Shown here piece after piece: positions 1 through 7,678 of a stretch of DNA of 64,000 nt. The position numbers and the translations under genes are program-made. Each line of letters opens with the position of its first letter. The first letter of the stretch is position 1. The DNA comes from Bacterioplanoides sp. SCSIO 12839 (GTDB lineage: Bacteria; Pseudomonadota; Gammaproteobacteria; Pseudomonadales; Oceanobacteraceae), in the NCBI RefSeq assembly GCF_024397975.1, contig NZ_CP073745.1, positions 3,840,513 to 3,904,512 of the forward strand, read 5' to 3'. The notes under the pieces were generated by a model that worked only from the letters and a program-made list of their open reading frames with translations, was not told the origin of the DNA and ran no database searches.

Positions 1-3000
1 GATCGCACCTGATCCCTCAAAACGATCAATCAAGCCATCATTATCCTGGTCATTCACGCGTGATGCATCAGTACCATCTAAAGGATCATTTTTAAGCGCA
101 ACTTCCAATCCATCAGTAAGCCCGTCGCCATCGGAGTCACGAATATTCAAATCTGAACCCAACTCACTTTCCTTGGCATCATTAAGACCATCATCATCTG
201 TATCTTTTAACAATGGGTCTGAATACCAAATCGGTGGTAGCTCATCACTACGGGTTCTCATGGCAAATTCAGTACCATCATCCAGGCCATCATCATCACT
301 ATCAGCAATCAAAGGATTGGAATAGGCGCGGTAAGAACGAATGCTTACATCGCTGTTTTCAAAAATACCGATGCGCCAGGTGTAAAATTCTGGTGTTGTA
401 GCATCGTAAATCGGATATTGAGCGCCGTATTCACATAAATTTTTTAACTGCGCACGTGGTGCATTTTGATTTTCGGCTAAAAAATAAGGGATAGGCTTGC
501 CGTACACTTCGCGATAATCACTTAATGTGTCGCCGTCGGTATCACACTGAGTATCTTTGGTGCCCAGCAGCATTTCTTCGGCGAGGGTTAAACCATCTCC
601 ATCCACGTCACGGGTGTAGGTTAATAAATAGGTCTCCCCCTGTTTTAAATAGGTAGTTTCCAGATTAGCCACTGGAATTGCGCGGCCATTATTATTCAGC
701 AACACCCAGCTGTCATAACCTTTTGGCTGTCCGGATTCCATCTGCACTTGAGTGCTACGCACCCGTGTCAACTGACCGTTGGTTATCGAATAACTACGGT
801 TTAAGTACACCTCACCAGGAAGTAATGCACCATCACCGGCCGGGCTAGGTTGAGAACTGATTTCGATTTCTGCAACGGTTTTTCCCGCATCATCTACCGG
901 ATACAGCTGCAGCCCTTTTAAGGCAGCATCCAGGCTCACGCCGAGCTGTGCACCGGTTGCTAAATCGAATAAACCTGAAGTAGCAATTCGATGCTGTTCT
1001 TTAGCGGTTTGCCCGTCGTTATAAACAATGGCTAAGGTGGCGGTACGCTCATTAATCTCTTGCGAGCTGTAAGCAAAATTGCGCTGGTTTTCATCCACAA
1101 GGTTGTAATTGGCAACTTCAACCGCGTAAGGCGTTGGGTTTTTCATGATGGCTTCCACCTCAGATGGAATTGGCGCATCAGCATGAAATAAAATCGGCCC
1201 ACGACTAGACGCTAGCGGCCCAATATTCACTTCCAGATCCGTATTGATTGGTAACAAAGTCGCGATGGGCTTATAAGCATCTGGATTTTCGTTATCACGA
1301 ATAATTAAACTTAATTCAATATTACGCAGTGTAAATGCAACGTCTGATAATGTAGAGAAGTTCACGGCTACGGTAATACGGCCATCTATAACTTCACGAG
1401 TTATTTCAGAGGTGGTTTCACTCGCAAAGCTTGAGGCTGATGAATTATTAAATTCATTTAAATTAGCATGATAAGAACTGCTTTCCTGCTGATCCTCATA
1501 ATTAGCCGAGAACCAAAACCGAGAAAGAAAGCCTGCAACAAAACTGAGACCGCCTTCTGGTGCGCTACCATCACCAAATCCTGCACCAAGAGAAACCGTA
1601 TTAGTTGTGGTATCACTGCCGCCACTTTCACGACTGCGAGTGGTAGAAAATGTTTCTTCACTGGTGCGGCTTTCGCCGTTAAATTCGGTGGAGGTATAAC
1701 GTACATCAATGGCTGCCGTTAAACTTTCTACCTCTACTTGAGGTAAAGGAATATCGGCAATGCGCGGATTACGATTGCGTTCAAACAGCTCTGCGTAATC
1801 GCTAAATTGGTCGCCATCGGTATCAGCCAAAACAAGTGAAGTGCCAAAATTTAATTCTTCAAAATCGTGTAAGCCATCGCCATCGGTATCTTGTTTTAGA
1901 GGATCAGAACCAAACTGATCGGCTTCATCCCCATCGCTCAGTTGGTCGCGATCAGTATCGGCTAAACGTGGGTGAGTACGTTCAGTATATTCATCAATAT
2001 CATTTAAACCGTCACCATCCGTATCCGCTTTAAGAGGATCAGAACTAACGTCTTCGCTAATCCATTCACCGTCCAAGGTTTGATAGCGTACGGTAAAGCC
2101 GCGTTGCTCCTGACTATCACTCAAACCATCATTATCGCTATCGGCCTGGCTGCTATCGCCAACGCCATAAAAAATAGCCTGATTATTCTGGTTTCGATCC
2201 GCTAATGAAATGGCAACACCTGACGCATCGCGTGCCCCTGTTACCACAAGGGTATAATTCATTTCAGACATTGGTAATACATCAATATCCACCGTTGTCT
2301 GGGCTGTATCGGCAAATTTTATATCTGTAACGGCTAACCCAGCTGCACCGATTTCACCGACAAAACTATAGCTTGCCTGTAATAAAGAAGACGACATTGG
2401 CTCACTGAATTGAGCGCGGACTTGTGTATTACTTAAAGCCGTTGCGCTGACTAAGTACGGTTGAACATCGGCAAATGGGTCGATATACAATAAGTGCGCC
2501 GTAGCGCGCTTAAGATTATTGTCATCCGCTCCCTGACTTACCTCAACCGTCACCGTGCCCGGAGAATGGAAAGGCGTAGTGATTAACAGTTCTTGCTCTG
2601 AAATATAAGTCACTAATTCTATTGGAGTCCCTGCCACACTAACGCGGGTATCTGGAGAAAAGCGCCCTCCCAGAATCCGAACTTCAGTGCCACCACTGGT
2701 ATTTATTTCAGCAGGCTGTAACGAAGAAATAGCAACCTGATTATTGGTCACATTCACCGGAGCTGTTGGCGAAAGTGACTGTTCACCCTGCTCCAGGCGA
2801 ATATTGATATCACCTTCCAGGTGGACAGGCAGAGAAAACTCCAGGCGCCGGCTATTTACCAGATGATAAGGTGTCGGTTGATCAGCGACGTACAGAGTCA
2901 ACTGCTCGTTAAATCCTTTACCGACCACAACAACCGTATCACTAACTGCCAAATCCACTTGTGATGGCGTTATGGAATAAACGGTTAATGGAACGACCCC

Positions 3001-3354
3001 TGAATACTCGGCCTTATCATTTAGGCGCGCAACGACTGTTGCATCTTTCATTAATACAATATTGGCTGTGCCAGTTTTTTCACCTTCGGGAACCACGAAG
3101 GATAGCTTCTGCTCGGACTCTATTTCGACATCAGTCGCAACAACATCATTCACTAATACAGAATAATTTGCTTGTTGCTGAAAAGGACCACTCTCGAGAT
3201 AAGCTCTTTCACCACCGCGCACATCAAAAATTGATGGGGAAACTGACGTGATCGTTGTTTTTTCCGGAGCAGAAGTGGAGTTACCTCCAGAATCAGATCC
3301 ACCGCATGACACTAAAAAGATCATGCATACCATCCATGTGGCGACTTTCCCCAT
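1..3354 (-). CDS. Large calcium-repeat (TSP3-like) lipoprotein with IPT/TIG-like N-terminus, 3' end outside window
   Basis: An open frame of 1118 codons runs from ATG at 3354 to the left edge without a stop, so the C-terminus is missing. The start encodes a short lipoprotein signal ending in the lipobox LVSC (Cys17), followed by a Gly/Ser linker, so export and lipid anchoring are likely. Residues about 30-390 are beta-rich and look like IPT/TIG and bacterial Ig-like repeats. Aspartate-rich calcium loops of the thrombospondin type 3 kind (for example DSDNDGLSDSQE near residue 405 and DTDGDGLNDIDE) fill about 403-520 and recur at about 915-1115. Between them, about 555-640 is a Ser/Thr/Gly-rich alternating stretch with VSLGAGFG. 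The domain order resembles the N-terminal part of protective-antigen-like toxins, which is inference only. The upstream response regulator gene lies 80 bp away on the same strand, with a C5-N4-G5 palindrome between. Exact function is unknown. Confidence 0.85.
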   Translation of the reverse strand, partial: MGKVATWMVCMIFLVSCGGSDSGGNSTSAPEKTTITSVSPSIFDVRGGERAYLESGPFQQQANYSVLVNDVVATDVEIESEQKLSFVVPEGEKTGTANIVLMKDATVVARLNDKAEYSGVVPLTVYSITPSQVDLAVSDTVVVVGKGFNEQLTLYVADQPTPYHLVNSRRLEFSLPVHLEGDINIRLEQGEQSLSPTAPVNVTNNQVAISSLQPAEINTSGGTEVRILGGRFSPDTRVSVAGTPIELVTYISEQELLITTPFHSPGTVTVEVSQGADDNNLKRATAHLLYIDPFADVQPYLVSATALSNTQVRAQFSEPMSSSLLQASYSFVGEIGAAGLAVTDIKFADTAQTTVDIDVLPMSEMNYTLVVTGARDASGVAISLADRNQNNQAIFYGVGDSSQADSDNDGLSDSQEQRGFTVRYQTLDGEWISEDVSSDPLKADTDGDGLNDIDEYTERTHPRLADTDRDQLSDGDEADQFGSDPLKQDTDGDGLHDFEELNFGTSLVLADTDGDQFSDYAELFERNRNPRIADIPLPQVEVESLTAAIDVRYTSTEFNGESRTSEETFSTTRSRESGGSDTTTNTVSLGAGFGDGSAPEGGLSFVAGFLSRFWFSANYEDQQESSSYHANLNEFNNSSASSFASETTSEITREVIDGRITVAVNFSTLSDVAFTLRNIELSLIIRDNENPDAYKPIATLLPINTDLEVNIGPLASSRGPILFHADAPIPSEVEAIMKNPTPYAVEVANYNLVDENQRNFAYSSQEINERTATLAIVYNDGQTAKEQHRIATSGLFDLATGAQLGVSLDAALKGLQLYPVDDAGKTVAEIEISSQPSPAGDGALLPGEVYLNRSYSITNGQLTRVRSTQVQMESGQPKGYDSWVLLNNNGRAIPVANLETTYLKQGETYLLTYTRDVDGDGLTLAEEMLLGTKDTQCDTDGDTLSDYREVYGKPIPYFLAENQNAPRAQLKNLCEYGAQYPIYDATTPEFYTWRIGIFENSDVSIRSYRAYSNPLIADSDDDGLDDGTEFAMRTRSDELPPIWYSDPLLKDTDDDGLNDAKESELGSDLNIRDSDGDGLTDGLEVALKNDPLDGTDASRVNDQDNDGLIDRFEGSGAI

Positions 3355-3418
3355 TCGACTCTCCAATTACGTACAATTAAAAAACCGAAATTTTAGAGAG
3401 TGGTGCAACCGATGACAT

Positions 3419-3434
3419 TCCCCCGTTTGGGGGA
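3419..3434. promoter_or_regulatory. C5-N4-G5 palindrome upstream of the large lipoprotein gene
   Basis: Sequence TCCCCCGTTTGGGGGA is a perfect inverted repeat with a 4-nt centre. It abuts the stop codon of the response regulator gene and lies about 65 bp upstream of the lipoprotein start at 3354. A near-identical palindrome is found at 4150-4163. No T-run follows on either strand, so an operator is more likely than an intrinsic terminator. That the neighbouring LuxR-type regulator binds here is inference. Confidence 0.5.
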
Positions 3435-4028
3435 TCAGATAAGTTTTTCAGTAATGGCTCTTTTGACACATTCAGAGCGGCTGGAAACATCAAGCTTGCG
3501 GAATAAAATTTTCAGGTGAGATTTAACCGTTTCAGCAGATACGTCTAGCTGACGACCAATTTCTTTATTAGTTTTGCCATCGGCCAATAACTGCAATATC
3601 TCTAATTGGCGCTCACTCAATCCGGTCTGGTCAAAATTCTCTGGCTGGCTACTCCAGACAAGATCCCCCGCCAACATGCGTCTTACGGCATTCACCATTT
3701 GTTTGCCAGAGCAGTCTTTTCGAATATAACCGCTGGCACCAACAGAACGAGCACGACGAATATTGCGCTGATCTTCACTGGCGCTGAGTACACCAAATGG
3801 TATTAAAGCGTCTTCGGGAATATCGTGCTGTACAAAATTGAGACCGTCATCATCGCGTAAATCAATATCCACTAACAACAGGTCAATATCTTTAGAATGA
3901 ATCACGGATAAAGCTTGCTGAGTATCAGATACCGGAATGATTTCCCATTCTGGCGCATGGGTGGAAAAAATCAGATGCGCACCTTCCAGAAACAATTCAT
4001 GATCATCCAGAATTAATACTCGGGGCAT
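3435..4028 (-). CDS. LuxR/NarL-family response regulator
   Basis: A 197-residue transcription regulator. The N-terminal receiver domain (about 1-120) has the acidic pair D8-D9, the phospho-acceptor D54 in LLLVDID and K104. The C-terminal LuxR-type helix-turn-helix (about 133-195) carries the typical LSERQLEILQLLADGKTNKE start and the recognition helix VSAETVKSHL. It would bind DNA when phosphorylated. The likely kinase is the hybrid histidine kinase at 4608-6362, separated only by hslR and on the same strand; this pairing is inferred from position. C5-N4-G5 palindromes lie 122 bp upstream of its start and immediately after its stop, so autoregulation and control of the lipoprotein downstream are plausible. 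The target genes cannot be read from the sequence alone. Confidence 0.93.
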   Translation of the reverse strand: MPRVLILDDHELFLEGAHLIFSTHAPEWEIIPVSDTQQALSVIHSKDIDLLLVDIDLRDDDGLNFVQHDIPEDALIPFGVLSASEDQRNIRRARSVGASGYIRKDCSGKQMVNAVRRMLAGDLVWSSQPENFDQTGLSERQLEILQLLADGKTNKEIGRQLDVSAETVKSHLKILFRKLDVSSRSECVKRAITEKLI

Positions 4029-4149
4029 CCGCTTATTCCTTGCTATTTTTCCTAACCACTATGTGACAGGGCCGTTATAGATACTTTACTACGACCATAG
4101 CTGATAACAGCCATGTGTTATTTTAGAGGGGTTTCCTGCTTCAGAGATT

Positions 4150-4163
4150 CCCCCAAATGGGGG
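4150..4163. promoter_or_regulatory. C5-N4-G5 palindrome upstream of the response regulator gene
   Basis: CCCCCAAATGGGGG is a perfect 5-bp inverted repeat with a 4-nt centre, directly after the hslR stop codon and 122 bp before the response regulator start at 4028. Its centre (AAAT) is close to the reverse complement of the centre (AAAC) of the palindrome at 3419-3434. It may be an operator; a role as a hairpin ending hslR transcription is possible but no T-run follows. Confidence 0.5.
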
Positions 4164-4574
4164 TTACCAATCAATATCCTGTTCCTGCCGGAATTTTTGC
4201 ATATCGCGACGTTCTTTTTTATTCGGTTTATGATCAGGGATTAACATCGACGACTTCATCACCCGACGACGCTCAGCTTCATCCATGCGCTTTTTAATAC
4301 TGGCGGCAGTTTCTTCGTAAAGCTTTTGTGCTTCGGGTGCACCACGGCGCTGATCGGAGATGGCTTTCACCTCAACGATTTTTTCATCAAATCCCTGGCG
4401 CAGGGTAATCTTGGCTCCCAGATCCACCGTTTTACTGACTTTACAGCGCTGGCCATCGTAATGAACTTTGCCGCCTTCAATAGCCCCTTTGGCGATGGCG
4501 CGAGTTTTATAAAAACGGGCGGCCCACAACCATTTATCTAACCGAACTTTGTTTGAAGTGTTTTTATCAGACAT
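4164..4574 (-). CDS. hslR: Ribosome-associated heat shock protein Hsp15
   Basis: A 136-residue basic RNA-binding protein. An S4 domain begins at VRLDKWLWAARFYKTRA (about residues 9-25) and continues through GGKVHYDGQRCK. The C-terminus is strongly basic (KKRMDEAERRR, KKERRDMQKF), as in E. coli HslR. The family binds 50S subunits that carry stalled nascent chains and helps recycle them after heat shock. In E. coli hslR follows yrfG and precedes hslO; here a hybrid kinase gene lies between yrfG and hslR, and hslO is absent, replaced by a response regulator gene. The 33-bp gap from the kinase gene suggests shared transcription. Confidence 0.95.
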   Translation of the reverse strand: MSDKNTSNKVRLDKWLWAARFYKTRAIAKGAIEGGKVHYDGQRCKVSKTVDLGAKITLRQGFDEKIVEVKAISDQRRGAPEAQKLYEETAASIKKRMDEAERRRVMKSSMLIPDHKPNKKERRDMQKFRQEQDIDW

Positions 4575-4607
4575 ATTGCTCTGGGTGATGTATAGCCGAA
4601 AAGAGCA

Positions 4608-6362
4608 TCATTCTACCACAGTCTCTGTATCTGCTTGTTGCATTTGCCGCTGAATAGCATGTCGTAATTTCGCTGGACGAATCGGCTTATGCAACACCAA
4701 TACCCCAGCATCGCGGATACGCACTAACAGCTCTGGGTCGGTATCCCCGGTTAGCAGCAACCCCGGAAGGTCAGAATACATTTGTTGCGATTGCTGCAGC
4801 AAAGAGGCGCCATCTCCATCCGCCAGACGATAATCACTGATCACGATATCCGGACGCTGGGCATGCAAGTATTGTAATGCTTCGGCCATCGTCGTGTAGC
4901 AGATGGTGGCCATTCCCCAACGCTCCAGCAGCTGACGAGCAGCCTCTAAATTATCGCTATCATCATCGACCAACAGGACCTGCTTCCGCGACAGATTGTG
5001 GCTTTCTATGGTGTCACGGTCCGATGCAGTAACCTCTGCGGCCGCAGCATCAACAAAAAATGAAAAGCAGCTGCCCTTATCCGGAGTTGATGCCAACTGA
5101 ATATCACTACCAATACTCTGGCAAAGCCCTTTAACAATGGATAACCCCAGTCCCAACCCCTGATTACGATCCCGCTGTGGATTATTTAATTGCACGTATT
5201 CAGTAAAAATTTTTTGTTGCTGGTCGGGTGAAATGCCTATCCCTGAATCCCAAACCTGAAACAGGCACTGATTGTCTCGCCGTCGACAGGCCACAATAAC
5301 CCGACCCTCCGAGGTATAACGGATGGCATTACTCAGCAAATTGGAAAGAATTCGTGAGATCGCCACCGGGTCTGAGTGTATGCAATGACGATGACCATAA
5401 AACGTCAGCGACAAACCTTTATCAGCCGCGCTGTTTTCAAAGTTATCGCGCAGCTGACCGAAAAGGCGATCAACTTCCATCACCTCGTGGCGCAATTGCA
5501 GGTCGCCGGAATGCAGTTGAGATAAATCCAGAATGGCACTGAGCATGGTTCTTAACGAACCCGTGCTGTTGCGAATGCGCTGTACCAGTTGTTGCAGCTT
5601 TTGTGGGTCGTCTTCTTGCTCCAGTAATTCTGAATACAACCCCAATGCGTGTAGCGGCTGGCGCAAATCATGGCTGGCGGCGGCTAAAAACTGTGACTTG
5701 GCAAGGTTGCTTTGTTCCGCGTCTTCTTTAGCGCGGCGAAAATTTTCTGCCAAGGCTTGATTTTCATGTTGGGCGGCAAACGACTGTATTAATGTTTTAT
5801 TAAATTGCGTCACTTTGGCAAACGTCACCAAGGTAAATAGCACCAAGGCAATTCCCATGGAGGTCATATCCAATTGCGGGTGTTCACTGATAAAACACGC
5901 CACGCTCACCGTGATCATAATGGGCATAATCGCCGTAAAATAAAACGGCAAATACGAACCGGCCGATCCCATGGCCGTGGTCGCTAAACCCATCATTAAA
6001 ATCACCAAATAAAAGTTACCAAAACCCGGCGCAATCGCCTCGGGCATTTCACTCGCCAACCAAGCGGCGGGAATACACCAAGCAAGGCCGGTTAGTGCGC
6101 CTAAAAAGCAAAAGCGGCGCAGCCGTTTATGCGCCTCTATACGGGTGTTTTTCTGGCAGTACTGGGCATAGATATAATTAAACACGGCGGAAAAACTCAC
6201 CAGAGCCAACCAAGCGAATAAATAGGCTTGAATGGCCGCATCATAAAACAGCCACACGCTGAATGTCGCAATCAAGATATTGCCGAGTGATCCAACAAAC
6301 ATTTGTGATGCTAGGTGGTCAATCTGGTCGCTATAAATTTGGGGGGAAGCTAAAGAAGTCAT
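4608..6362 (-). CDS. Hybrid sensor histidine kinase with C-terminal receiver
   Basis: A 584-residue membrane kinase. About six hydrophobic segments fill residues 20-185, with no large periplasmic domain. A coiled linker (about 190-220) leads to the H-box ASHDLRQPLHAL with phospho-acceptor H231. The ATP-binding domain follows: N-box around N345 (ILSNLLSNAIRYT), G1 DSGIGIS (372-378) and G2 GLGLGLS. The C-terminal receiver (about 460-575) has D466-D468, phospho-acceptor D510 in VISDYRL and K559. The HDLRQPLHAL type of H-box is shared with NahK/ErcS-like Pseudomonas kinases that signal to LuxR-type regulators. The LuxR-type regulator at 3435-4028 is the obvious partner (inferred). The signal sensed is unknown; the membrane-embedded input points to a membrane or intramembrane cue. 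Confidence 0.93.
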   Translation of the reverse strand: MTSLASPQIYSDQIDHLASQMFVGSLGNILIATFSVWLFYDAAIQAYLFAWLALVSFSAVFNYIYAQYCQKNTRIEAHKRLRRFCFLGALTGLAWCIPAAWLASEMPEAIAPGFGNFYLVILMMGLATTAMGSAGSYLPFYFTAIMPIMITVSVACFISEHPQLDMTSMGIALVLFTLVTFAKVTQFNKTLIQSFAAQHENQALAENFRRAKEDAEQSNLAKSQFLAAASHDLRQPLHALGLYSELLEQEDDPQKLQQLVQRIRNSTGSLRTMLSAILDLSQLHSGDLQLRHEVMEVDRLFGQLRDNFENSAADKGLSLTFYGHRHCIHSDPVAISRILSNLLSNAIRYTSEGRVIVACRRRDNQCLFQVWDSGIGISPDQQQKIFTEYVQLNNPQRDRNQGLGLGLSIVKGLCQSIGSDIQLASTPDKGSCFSFFVDAAAAEVTASDRDTIESHNLSRKQVLLVDDDSDNLEAARQLLERWGMATICYTTMAEALQYLHAQRPDIVISDYRLADGDGASLLQQSQQMYSDLPGLLLTGDTDPELLVRIRDAGVLVLHKPIRPAKLRHAIQRQMQQADTETVVE

Positions 6363-6376
6363 GACATCCGTGTAGG

Positions 6377-6417
6377 GTTTTATGGTTAGGCCTTAAGTTT
6401 TATGGTTAGGGCCTTAA
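6377..6417. repeat. 20/21-bp tandem duplication at the 3' end of yrfG
   Basis: Two adjacent copies of a unit starting GTTTTATGGTTAGG and ending CCTTAA, differing by one extra G. The copy nearer yrfG includes its stop codon (complement of TTA at 6414-6416). The other copy sits directly beyond it. This looks like a recent slippage duplication in the short yrfG-kinase spacer. Confidence 0.8.
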
Positions 6418-7070
6418 AAATCCAACTCATTAAAGTGGTGCACGCCCGGAAATTCACTGTCGGTGTTTGGGGCTTTCTGGCTGTCCGGATGGTAAATGGT
6501 TAATAACCAGCGGATACCCCAGGTTTCTGCTGATTTTAAAACCGCCTGGCTGTCATCCACCAGTAAGGTGCGATCTTTATCAAAAGGTTCTTCACGCAAC
6601 AAGTGCTCCCAAAATGCCTGGCTTTCTTTTGGCTCCCGGTAATCGTGGGAGGAAATCACCCGATCCACCAGCTGATCTAATTGCGTGTGCTCCATTTTCA
6701 GGTCTACGCTATCACGATGAGCATTCGTCACAATCACCGTACGCTTGCCCATAGCTTTAAGTGCTGCGAGAAAGTCTTTCACATGAGGCCTGAAACCAAT
6801 CTTATGCTGCACATCTCGCTTAAGTTCTGTGATAGGTAATCCGGTCAGCTCACTCCAGTGATCAAGGCAATACCAGTTCAAGGTGCCTTTTAAACCAACG
6901 AAGCTTTTATTCAGCTCTGCCAGGGCATCTTCTTCACTCATGTCGTGATGATCGGCGTAAGCTTTGGGCATATGAGTCAGCCAAAAATAATTATCAAAGT
7001 GTAAATCCAGCAAGGTGCCGTCCATATCCAGCAGCACGGTATCAATTTGTTGCCAATCAGGAAGGCTCAT
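6414..7070 (-). CDS. yrfG: GMP/IMP nucleotidase, HAD superfamily
   Basis: A 218-residue soluble phosphatase of the haloacid dehalogenase superfamily. Motif I is DMDGT (15-19) with the nucleophile D15 and acid D17; motif II is VIVTNAH, motif III the lysine in REPKESQ, motif IV the acidic pair in LLVDDSQ. The sequence after motif I (LLDLHFDNYFW) is typical of YrfG, which hydrolyses GMP and IMP. The gene is divergent from nudE with only 44 bp between start codons, as in the E. coli nudE/yrfG region, so the two likely share a compact divergent promoter. Its 3' end carries a short tandem duplication. Confidence 0.93.
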   Translation of the reverse strand: MSLPDWQQIDTVLLDMDGTLLDLHFDNYFWLTHMPKAYADHHDMSEEDALAELNKSFVGLKGTLNWYCLDHWSELTGLPITELKRDVQHKIGFRPHVKDFLAALKAMGKRTVIVTNAHRDSVDLKMEHTQLDQLVDRVISSHDYREPKESQAFWEHLLREEPFDKDRTLLVDDSQAVLKSAETWGIRWLLTIYHPDSQKAPNTDSEFPGVHHFNELDF

Positions 7071-7114
7071 AGGGTTATACTCATTCTCACACTCAGGATG
7101 GTTACAGGTCAGGT

Positions 7115-7678
7115 ATGCATAAAAAACCCGAAATTCTGCATCGCTCTATGGTGGCACAAAGCCGTTTATTCCGCATTGAATCCTTTGATTTACGGTTTTC
7201 TAATGGCGTAGAACGCACGTATGAGCGCCTGGTTCCCGGTGGCTCTGGCGCCGTCATGATGGTGGCATTATTGGACGATGAAACAGTGGCTTTGATTCGT
7301 GAGTATGGCGGTGGTGTGGAAGATTACACTCTGACGCTGCCCAAAGGTGCCGTGGATTTAGGGGAGACCCTGCGTGATGCCTGTAACCGCGAATTACAGG
7401 AAGAAATTGGTTTCGCCGCTAACGAGTTTATTCACCTGAAAAAAATGAGTCTGTCGCCCAGCTATATGAGCGGCGGCATAGATGTAGTACTCGCTCGTGA
7501 TTTGTACCCATCCAAACTCGAAGGCGATGAGCCGGAGCCCTTAGAACTGGTGGAGTGGAAACTGGCGAATCTGCACGAACTGTACGGCCGAGAGGATTGT
7601 ACCGAAGGCCGTGCTATTGCTGCCCTGGCGCTGGCGCAGGAATTTCTGGCCGGTCGTTTTCAGGGCCAAACTCTATGA
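7115..7678 (+). CDS. nudE: ADP compounds hydrolase NudE (Nudix)
   Basis: A 187-residue Nudix hydrolase. The Nudix box is complete: G78, E84, R92-E93, E96-E97 and G99, giving the metal-binding catalytic helix. The family member NudE splits ADP-ribose, Ap3A and NADH to AMP plus a second product. The N-terminal stretch (RLFRIESFDLRFSNGVERTY) and the downstream MSLSPSYMSGG are characteristic of NudE. It is divergent from yrfG. Its stop codon overlaps the end of the convergent sensor kinase gene by 6 bp, leaving no room for a conventional terminator. Confidence 0.94.
   Translation: MHKKPEILHRSMVAQSRLFRIESFDLRFSNGVERTYERLVPGGSGAVMMVALLDDETVALIREYGGGVEDYTLTLPKGAVDLGETLRDACNRELQEEIGFAANEFIHLKKMSLSPSYMSGGIDVVLARDLYPSKLEGDEPEPLELVEWKLANLHELYGREDCTEGRAIAALALAQEFLAGRFQGQTL

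Noticed and set aside
213..3251. Several short open frames on the plus strand (for example 1468-1722, 2961-3251)
   Set aside because: They lie opposite the long lipoprotein frame, lack ribosome binding sites and have compositions expected of the antisense of Asp/Ser-rich coding.
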